Positions 57,791 through 64,000 of a DNA stretch of 64,000 nucleotides are shown in pieces. The notes beneath the pieces are model-generated. The model was not told where the DNA came from, did no database searches, and saw only the letters and a list, made by a program, of their open reading frames with translations. The position numbers and the translations under genes were made by a program. Source of the stretch: Shewanella psychrotolerans (GTDB lineage Bacteria > Pseudomonadota > Gammaproteobacteria > Enterobacterales > Shewanellaceae); the NCBI RefSeq assembly GCF_019457595.1, contig NZ_CP080419.1, positions 2,666,001 to 2,730,000 of the forward strand. The letters are read 5' to 3'. Positions within the stretch are counted from its first letter, which is position 1. Each line of letters opens with the position of its first letter.

Positions 57791-58420
57791 CTACCACCCC
57801 TGCTGTTGCAGCGCAGTCAAAATGTCATGATGAACTTCAGCCATACTCTGACTGGCATCAATCACGATGATTGACTCGTCTTCGTCTGCGAGTGATAGAT
57901 AAGTTGCTCGAGCACGTTCAAAAAAACTGATCGCCTGTTGCTCGATTCGATCTAATGCGCCGCGATCAGCCGCTCTTTGAAGACCAAGCACGGGATCAAT
58001 ATCAAGGTAGAGAGTTAAATCAGGTTTAAAACCCTTCAATGTTGCTTCACTCACCGTCGCTACCAAAGGCATCAAATTTCGTCCACCACCTTGATAGGCT
58101 AACGAAGATAAATTATGTCTATCACCGAGTACCCATTGTCCATTGGCGAGTGCAGGCTTGATAATATTCTCAACAAGTTGCGCCCGCGCGGCGTAGAGCA
58201 GTAAACACTCAGCTTCATCACATAGCGGATCGCTAGGGTCAGCAATCTTAACCAAATCACGTATACGTTCAGCAAGCGGCGTACCACCTGGCTCGCGAGT
58301 ACACACTGGTGCAGCGCCATTGTGCTGCTCGATAAAATCTCTGACTAAAGCGATAGCACTCGATTTACCCGCTCCCTCTAATCCTTCTATGACGATAAAT
58401 TTAGCGCTACTTTTGTTCAT
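57791..58420 (-). CDS. tmk: Thymidylate kinase
   Basis: 209 aa; phosphorylates dTMP to dTDP. P-loop [16 protein letters not shown] (about 8-20), [17 protein letters not shown] (the Arg motif of the family) and [15 protein letters not shown] (DR motif and lid). Length is near E. coli Tmk (213). Its ATG overlaps the mltG stop by 4 bp. Confidence 0.96.
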   Translation of the reverse strand: MNKSSAKFIVIEGLEGAGKSSAIALVRDFIEQHNGAAPVCTREPGGTPLAERIRDLVKIADPSDPLCDEAECLLLYAARAQLVENIIKPALANGQWVLGDRHNLSSLAYQGGGRNLMPLVATVSEATLKGFKPDLTLYLDIDPVLGLQRAADRGALDRIEQQAISFFERARATYLSLADEDESIIVIDASQSMAEVHHDILTALQQQGW

Positions 58421-59424
58421 CGGTTTCTCTGATATTTATCTACGGCACGATTGTGCTCAGTTAATGTTTTAGAAAAAATATGGCTACCATCATTTTTTGA
58501 GACAAAATAGAGATAATCCACTGCTGCAGGATGTGCTGCCGCCTGCAAAGAGGCTCCACTTGGTGCGGCAATTGGTGTTGGGGTTAATCCATTAATACGA
58601 TAAGTGTTGTAAGGTGTCATTTGACGTAAATCTTTACGCGTAATGTTGCCCTGGTACCGATCGCCCATGCCGTAAATCACCGTGGGATCGGTTTGCAGGC
58701 GCATTTTCTTACGTAATCGATTCGTAAATACCGCAGATATCCAAGGACGCTCACTGGCTTTGCCCGTCTCTTTTTCAATAATCGACGCCATAATAAGCAA
58801 CTCATAAGGCGAAGATAATGGAATGCTTGTATCCCTTTTCTGCCAAACTTTCTCTAACTCACTTTGCATCTTAAGGTAACTTTGCTCAACAATAACCTTA
58901 ATGTCATCCCCTGCACCATAATGATAAGTGTCGGGATAAAACTTCCCTTCAGGCAATCCAGAAGTATCACCGTGATCAAGAAGTACTTGATTAAATACAT
59001 CGTTTTGCCACTTTATCCGAGGCAGTTGCTGCAAAACAGCACTCCACTCCTTAATCGTTTGACCTTCAATTAACGTGACACTAAAGACCATCTCTCGGCC
59101 TTGGGTTAACTTATCGAGTAAACTCGATATCGTATCATCTGGCGTCATCAGATATAAACCGGAGCGAATTTGAGCGAGCTCTGGATGAAGCTTAATTAGC
59201 ACCTTTAACTTCCAAGTATCCGCTATCACCCCACGCTGCTCTAATCCGCTAGCCATCTGCATAAAAGAGGTGCCTCTTTTAACCTCAAGCTCTTGTGCAG
59301 AATCGAGAGTAAGTGGATTTTGGCTATAGCTTAATACCGACTGGTAACCCCAAAAGAGTCCGACACTTGCAATGCACAGTGATGACAAAAGCACAGAGAT
59401 AATACTAATAAAGCGTTTTTTCAT
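58417..59424 (-). CDS. mltG: Endolytic murein transglycosylase MltG (YceG)
   Basis: 335 aa; single N-terminal membrane anchor (about 5-28, [20 protein letters not shown]). The YceG domain carries the LysM-like subdomain (about 50-110), then [31 protein letters not shown] with the catalytic Glu, and [11 protein letters not shown] plus [18 protein letters not shown]. It cuts nascent glycan strands and acts as a terminase for peptidoglycan synthesis. The stop overlaps tmk and the start overlaps pabC by 4 bp each. Confidence 0.96.
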   Translation of the reverse strand: MKKRFISIISVLLSSLCIASVGLFWGYQSVLSYSQNPLTLDSAQELEVKRGTSFMQMASGLEQRGVIADTWKLKVLIKLHPELAQIRSGLYLMTPDDTISSLLDKLTQGREMVFSVTLIEGQTIKEWSAVLQQLPRIKWQNDVFNQVLLDHGDTSGLPEGKFYPDTYHYGAGDDIKVIVEQSYLKMQSELEKVWQKRDTSIPLSSPYELLIMASIIEKETGKASERPWISAVFTNRLRKKMRLQTDPTVIYGMGDRYQGNITRKDLRQMTPYNTYRINGLTPTPIAAPSGASLQAAAHPAAVDYLYFVSKNDGSHIFSKTLTEHNRAVDKYQRNR

Positions 59425-60254
59425 AATGATAAGGATAGCGTTCTAATAATTTTTTGAATTAATTCACTTGGCGAAAAAAACCATTGGTCAATACGATTGA
59501 TACCGACGACACCAAAGAGACTATTTGACAATAATACATGCTCAAACTCGCCTAATTCGCTGTAGGTCACCGGCCTAATATCAATATCGAAGCCTGACTC
59601 AATAAACCAATAAATCAATTGCTCTCGCATCACGCCCGCGACCCCAGACAAGTGCAAGCTAGGTGTCACAACTTGGCTATTTTTAATCAAAAATAGATTC
59701 GCCATTGATGATTCAATGATGGTGTTTTGCGTATCTAACACCAACCAATCATCAAAGCCTTCACCCAGAATCTGAGCTTTAATTAGCACTTGCTCTAGCC
59801 GATTAAGATGTTTCATACCAGCTAGGCGTGTTTGTAAGGCCAAGCGCATATTGCTCGTTTGCAGCGCAATCCCAGTTGATTGCCACTGTCGATAGTGACT
59901 CGGGATCGGATGAAACGAAATGACCTCAGTCGTCGCTGCTTTTTCTGGCGGTTGATATCCACGACCACCAACGCCACGACTCAACAAGAGCTTAAGGCAA
60001 AAGTCACCATTAAACGATTTGTGCTCTTGTTGCACTAACGATGCAATTAGCTGTTTAAGTTCGATAGAAGGTTGCCATTGTATCCCCAATCGTTTTGCGC
60101 TTTGGGTTAAACGCGCCATGTGGGTATCTATAAATAGCACCCCCTCTTTCGTGCAGCGCATAGTAGCAAAAAGGCCATCGCCATAAGCGAGGCCTCTATC
60201 AAACGCAGATACAGTCTCTTGACGAGCGCCATTGACCCATAGCAATCCTGACAT
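59421..60254 (-). CDS. pabC: Aminodeoxychorismate lyase
   Basis: 277 aa, fold-type IV PLP enzyme that releases pyruvate from 4-amino-4-deoxychorismate to give p-aminobenzoate for folate. DRGLAYGDGLFATMR (about 19-33) carries family residues, the PLP Lys is in GMKHLNRLEQVL (about 149), and SSMANLFLIKN is the cofactor phosphate-binding loop. Length is near E. coli PabC (269). It is 2 bp after dcd and overlaps mltG. In E. coli it follows fabF; here it is 28 kb away. Confidence 0.93.
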   Translation of the reverse strand: MSGLLWVNGARQETVSAFDRGLAYGDGLFATMRCTKEGVLFIDTHMARLTQSAKRLGIQWQPSIELKQLIASLVQQEHKSFNGDFCLKLLLSRGVGGRGYQPPEKAATTEVISFHPIPSHYRQWQSTGIALQTSNMRLALQTRLAGMKHLNRLEQVLIKAQILGEGFDDWLVLDTQNTIIESSMANLFLIKNSQVVTPSLHLSGVAGVMREQLIYWFIESGFDIDIRPVTYSELGEFEHVLLSNSLFGVVGINRIDQWFFSPSELIQKIIRTLSLSL

Positions 60255-60256
60255 GA

Positions 60257-60838
60257 TTAGTCCTGACTGATCCGACTTGCGACGGCTTCTTGTTGATCTC
60301 GATACTTAGCGCTTTTACGCTGGTTATATGGACGTGCTACCGGCGAATTTAATCGCTCAAAGTTAAGCGCGCCAATCGTCATTAAAGGACGAAGCGCTAA
60401 TGGCAGCTTGCCGCTGTTATAAAACTCCAGCACTATCCTGCCTTGCCAACCAGGGTCGATACGGTGTGCAGTGACATGCACCATTAAACCGAGACGCGCA
60501 AGTGAAGAGCGCCCATCAAGCCACCCAACGATATCTGGAGGTAAAGTGACATGTTCATGGGTAATAGCCAACGCAAGTTCACCTGGGTGCAAAAAAAATG
60601 CTCCCCCTTCAGGGATCACGATTTTATCGCTCATCACACTATCGAGCGCGGCCTGCATTTCGGCACTTGGACCACTTAAGTCAATAAAAGGAGCCGTATG
60701 ATCTTGAAATACGCGAAACTGGTCACCTAATTTGACATCAACACTGACACCGCTGATGGCGTCGGCATCAGGACGAGGCTCGATAATAATCGTGCCGTCA
60801 TCTAAACATGCTTCAATCTCTAAATCAGTCAAACGCAT
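60257..60838 (-). CDS. dcd: dCTP deaminase
   Basis: 193 aa, exactly the length of E. coli Dcd. It deaminates dCTP to dUTP, feeding dTMP synthesis. It shows [57 protein letters not shown] (catalytic Arg/Ser/Glu region, given in part: [10 protein letters not shown]) and the C-terminal [13 protein letters not shown] lid. It sits between udk and pabC and fits with tmk downstream. Confidence 0.96.
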   Translation of the reverse strand: MRLTDLEIEACLDDGTIIIEPRPDADAISGVSVDVKLGDQFRVFQDHTAPFIDLSGPSAEMQAALDSVMSDKIVIPEGGAFFLHPGELALAITHEHVTLPPDIVGWLDGRSSLARLGLMVHVTAHRIDPGWQGRIVLEFYNSGKLPLALRPLMTIGALNFERLNSPVARPYNQRKSAKYRDQQEAVASRISQD

Positions 60839-60865
60839 CTCAACTAAACTCCTAAATTGACCTTA

Positions 60866-61501
60866 TTATCTTACCAAGAGGTGTTGAATTCTCGCTTTCA
60901 AAATGTCGGTTGCAATACGATTTTTACCACCGCGAGGAACAATAATGTCAGCGTATTGCTTAGACGGATCGATAAACTGTAAAAACATGGGTCTCACCGT
61001 TTGGGTATATTGCTGCATGACAGACTCCATCGTTCTCCCCCGTTCAGCAACATCACGAGATAAACGGCGCATAAAACAGATATCAAGCGGTGTATCCATA
61101 AACACGCTGGCGTCCATCTTCTCTCTCAGCATGGGGTCGGTTAGCAGTAAAATCCCCTCAAGAATAATCACTTTCTTGGGTGTCATCTTAACGGTTTCTG
61201 CTATACGCGTGTGTTCGGTATAGCTGTATTGAGGAATATCCACCGCTTGACCATGTTTAAGAGCTTCTAGATGCTCACACAACAATGGATGGTCTAAGGC
61301 CTTTGGGTGGTCGTAATTAGTCAGCACTCGCTGATCCATCGATAGATGGCTCTGATCTTTATAGTAAGCGTCTTCCGCAATCACACCTATTTCATCGGTG
61401 CCTAAATCGCGACATAACTCTTCATAAATCGTCTTCGCGATTAGACTCTTACCCGATGCTGATGCCCCAGCAATACCAATAATGACACATTGCGATTTCA
61501 T
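60866..61501 (-). CDS. udk: Uridine kinase
   Basis: 211 aa; phosphorylates uridine and cytidine to the monophosphates (salvage). P-loop [16 protein letters not shown] (about 7-22), [20 protein letters not shown] and [12 protein letters not shown] are family motifs. Length is near E. coli Udk (213). It is 10 bp after mrp and 27 bp before dcd. Confidence 0.95.
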   Translation of the reverse strand: MKSQCVIIGIAGASASGKSLIAKTIYEELCRDLGTDEIGVIAEDAYYKDQSHLSMDQRVLTNYDHPKALDHPLLCEHLEALKHGQAVDIPQYSYTEHTRIAETVKMTPKKVIILEGILLLTDPMLREKMDASVFMDTPLDICFMRRLSRDVAERGRTMESVMQQYTQTVRPMFLQFIDPSKQYADIIVPRGGKNRIATDILKARIQHLLVR

Positions 61502-61511
61502 GCTTTAAACC

Positions 61512-62624
61512 TTACTCATCTTCTGTAATTGAAATTGAAACGACACTTTGTGTCTGAGTTAACGCCAATTGCGCGCCAACTTTTCTTGCGATAGCTAGAT
61601 AAAGCTGCGCAACTTGTCCTTCACTATCGGCAACCACTGTCGGCACACCATTATCAACATCCTCCCGAATATTGAGTTTAAGTGGCAATTGGCCTAACAA
61701 CGGGACATTGTAGCGCTGCGCCATTTTAGCACCGCCATCTTGACCAAATGGATGCTCTTTATGGCCACATTCACTACAAAGGTGAAAACTCATGTTTTCA
61801 ACAATACCCAACACTGGAATATTCACTTTTTGGAACATACTGACGCCTTTCTTCGCATCAGCAAGCGCGATATCTTGCGGTGTTGTCACGATAACCGCGC
61901 CACTTACAGGGACTTTTTGCGACAAAGTCAACTGGATATCGCCCGTTCCTGGTGGCATATCGATAACCAGATAATCGAGTTCAGGCCAAAGCGTTTCGTT
62001 TAGCAACTGAGCTAACGCACCAGCCGCCATAGGACCACGCCAAACAGCAGCTTCATCGCCACCTAACATAAAACCGATTGACTGCGCAGCGATACCGTGA
62101 GCACTGGCCGCGGTCATCATTTTGCCATCTGGAGATACCGGATTAAAATCTGGCACACCTAACATAATAGGAATTGAAGGGCCATAAATATCGGCATCTA
62201 AGATACCAACTTTGGCACCTTCGGCCGCTAACGCCAACGCAAGATTAACTGCGGTAGTCGACTTCCCTACACCGCCCTTTCCGGATGCAACAGCAATAAC
62301 TTGTTTCACATTCGGCAATGGCTCCACTGCACCAGAAGAGATAGTCGCAGGCTGAAAGTCAATTTCACACTCCACTTCATCAATGGCGTCGAGTACGGCT
62401 AGCTTGTTGGTGATTGTCATAACCGTGTCACGATATTGTGTCTGACAAGGATAGGGATAACACAATCCAAGTAGCAAACGCTTGCCTTCAATATCGAGCT
62501 TGGTCACACAACCTGCTGTCACTAAACCTTGCTGCAAATTTGGATCTTGATATGCGTCTAAAATGGCCAAAACTGGCCCGAGAAGATCATCACTAAGGTG
62601 ATAATTATGAGAAGCTGAAGACAA
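61512..62624 (-). CDS. mrp: Iron-sulfur carrier ATPase Mrp/ApbC
   Basis: 370 aa; P-loop NTPase that carries or loads Fe-S clusters. An N-terminal DUF59-like segment (about 12-90) precedes the deviant Walker A ASGKGGVGKSTTA, LDADIYGPSIP and DMPPGTGDIQLTL. The C-terminal CxxC (HLCSECGHKEH) is the cluster-bridging motif. It is first in the minus-strand operon and divergent from metG, the same mrp-metG divergence as in E. coli. Confidence 0.95.
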   Translation of the reverse strand: MSSASHNYHLSDDLLGPVLAILDAYQDPNLQQGLVTAGCVTKLDIEGKRLLLGLCYPYPCQTQYRDTVMTITNKLAVLDAIDEVECEIDFQPATISSGAVEPLPNVKQVIAVASGKGGVGKSTTAVNLALALAAEGAKVGILDADIYGPSIPIMLGVPDFNPVSPDGKMMTAASAHGIAAQSIGFMLGGDEAAVWRGPMAAGALAQLLNETLWPELDYLVIDMPPGTGDIQLTLSQKVPVSGAVIVTTPQDIALADAKKGVSMFQKVNIPVLGIVENMSFHLCSECGHKEHPFGQDGGAKMAQRYNVPLLGQLPLKLNIREDVDNGVPTVVADSEGQVAQLYLAIARKVGAQLALTQTQSVVSISITEDE

Positions 62625-62783
62625 AACGACTACCCCCTGAATTTAATTTGGCTAAGTGTATCAGAAATTCTGACAATATTCGGGTAGATTTAGCTCAGTT
62701 AAAGCAGCTTTTGGTGAAACTTATGCAATGATCGGTTAGTATCTATGCCATTCTTTTTGGGCACTTACTGATTTTGAGACAAG

Positions 62784-64000
62784 ATGGCAACTTCACAACG
62801 TAAAATTCTCGTGACTAGCGCACTTCCTTATGCCAATGGACCGATCCATTTAGGTCACATGTTGGAATATATTCAAACCGATATTTGGGCTCGCTTCCAA
62901 AAGCTGCGTGGACATGAGTGTCATTATATTTGCGCCGACGATGCCCACGGCACACCGATTATGTTGAAGGCGCAACAACTAGGTATTGCACCAGAAGAGA
63001 TGATTGCTCAAGTACAAAAAGAGCATCAACAAGACTTTGCTGACTTCAATATTGAATTCGATAACTTCCATAGCACTCACAGCGATGAGAACCGCGCATT
63101 AGCGACGGAGATTTATCTCAAGCTACGCGACGGTGGTTACATAAAATCGAGAACGATTTCGCAACTATTCGATCCAGAAAAGTCGATGTTCCTTCCCGAT
63201 CGTTTTGTCAAAGGCACTTGCCCTAAGTGTAAGTCTGTCGACCAATATGGCGATAACTGTGACAGCTGCGGTGCAACCTACAGCCCAACAGATCTAATCG
63301 ATCCAAAGTCTGCCGTATCGGGCGCTACGCCGATAATGAAAGACAGTGAGCACTTCTTTTTTGACCTTCCTGCGTTTGAAGGCATGCTTAAAGAGTGGAC
63401 TCGCTCAGGCTCGTTGCAACAAGAGATGGCGAACAAATTAGGCGAATGGTTCGACCAAGGCTTGCAACAGTGGGATATTAGTCGTGACGCTCCCTACTTC
63501 GGCTTTGAGATCCCTGATGCGCCAGGTAAGTTTTTCTACGTATGGTTAGATGCACCTATCGGCTACATGGGATCATTTAAAAACCTTTGCGACAAGCGTG
63601 AAGGCCTCAACTTCGACGAGTTTTGGGGGAAAGATTCTACCGCTGAGATTTATCACTTTATCGGTAAAGACATTGTCTACTTCCATAGCCTATTCTGGCC
63701 AGCGATGCTCGAAGGTGCCGATTTCCGCAAACCCAACAGCGTGTATGCTCATGGTTATGTCACCGTCAATGGCGCAAAAATGTCAAAATCTAAAGGGACC
63801 TTTATTAAAGCTCGTACCTATTTAGATAATTTGAATCCTGAATATCTTCGTTATTACTACGCTGCAAAATTAAGTAGCCGTATTGATGATTTAGATCTGA
63901 ACTTGGAAGATTTTGCGCAACGAGTAAACTCAGACCTTGTTGGCAAATTAGTGAACTTAGCCTCTCGTACCGCAGGATTCATCAGCAAACGCTTTGATGG
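62784..64000 (+). CDS. metG: Methionyl-tRNA synthetase, N-terminal part (cut by window edge)
   Basis: 405 codons from the ATG at 62784 to the window end with no stop. It charges tRNA-Met. The class I motif HIGH appears as PIHLGHM (about 21-27), and AKMSKSKG carries KMSKS (about 334-338). The connective-peptide zinc knuckle is [18 protein letters not shown], and [11 protein letters not shown] is the methionine-binding region. The anticodon-binding domain has begun, and the C-terminal tRNA-binding domain lies outside the window. It is divergent from mrp with 159 bp between. Confidence 0.96.
   Translation, partial: MATSQRKILVTSALPYANGPIHLGHMLEYIQTDIWARFQKLRGHECHYICADDAHGTPIMLKAQQLGIAPEEMIAQVQKEHQQDFADFNIEFDNFHSTHSDENRALATEIYLKLRDGGYIKSRTISQLFDPEKSMFLPDRFVKGTCPKCKSVDQYGDNCDSCGATYSPTDLIDPKSAVSGATPIMKDSEHFFFDLPAFEGMLKEWTRSGSLQQEMANKLGEWFDQGLQQWDISRDAPYFGFEIPDAPGKFFYVWLDAPIGYMGSFKNLCDKREGLNFDEFWGKDSTAEIYHFIGKDIVYFHSLFWPAMLEGADFRKPNSVYAHGYVTVNGAKMSKSKGTFIKARTYLDNLNPEYLRYYYAAKLSSRIDDLDLNLEDFAQRVNSDLVGKLVNLASRTAGFISKRFD

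Overview
The window is a piece of a gammaproteobacterial chromosome, most likely Shewanella or a close relative in the Alteromonadales. This is inferred from protein similarity to E. coli, Vibrio and Pseudomonas counterparts (LolCDE, CysB, RNase E with its segment A and AR2, RsmF, YceH, YcfP), from the moderate base composition, and from gene pairs such as ycfP-nagZ and mfd-csiV. It is dense housekeeping DNA. I see no phage, insertion sequence, CRISPR array, rRNA or tRNA. Every protein-coding gene I accept is intact except the two cut by the window edges: a GGDEF protein at the left and metG at the right.

Layout. 0-9 kb: lipoprotein release operon lolC-lolD-lolE (minus), then a putative PilZ-type gene, mfd and a csiV-like gene (plus). 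9-14.5 kb: acylphosphatase, ycfP-nagZ, sdaA and cysB. 14.6-20 kb: an unrecognised membrane-anchored protein, pdxH, and the polyamine genes speA-speD-speB. Here speD encodes the eukaryotic-type AdoMet decarboxylase. 20.5-30 kb: cvfB-like gene, yceH, an ABC-2 transporter pair, a cold-shock gene, rlmA, an unrecognised gene, sbcB, cdd and a hydroxyacid dehydrogenase. 30.5-40 kb: a thioesterase and the fatty-acid/envelope operon yceD-rpmF-plsX-fabH-fabD-fabG-acpP-fabF (minus), then maf/yceF, a HAD phosphatase and rluC. 40.7-55 kb: rne with a long leader, a SulP transporter, an MsrB-MsrA fusion, a 2OG-Fe(II) oxygenase, ylqF, a low-molecular-weight phosphatase, a secreted ATP-dependent DNA ligase (LigE type), dgkA, an outer-membrane beta-barrel, an SpmA-SpmB fusion and rsmF. 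55.5-64 kb: a small RNA that I recognise as an SdsR/RyeB homologue, then a nine-gene minus-strand operon mrp-udk-dcd-pabC-mltG-tmk-holB-pilZ-tatD, divergent from metG.

How the genes work together. The yceD-fabF operon joins ribosomal protein L32, phospholipid initiation (PlsX) and type II fatty-acid synthesis. The pabC-tatD block joins folate, peptidoglycan processing, dTMP supply, the clamp loader and pilus/PilZ functions. In Pseudomonas the two blocks are one continuous run; here they are about 24 kb apart. SpeA makes agmatine, SpeB turns it into putrescine, and SpeD supplies the aminopropyl donor, but no aminopropyltransferase is in the window.

The observations most worth following are the SdsR-like RNA beside rsmF, the eukaryotic-type SpeD, a short inverted-repeat-bounded element after csiV with a partial second copy 15 kb away, an orphan leftward terminator with structured DNA before ycfP, and 48-bp tandem repeats inside rne. 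I did not find a clearly new multi-gene system.
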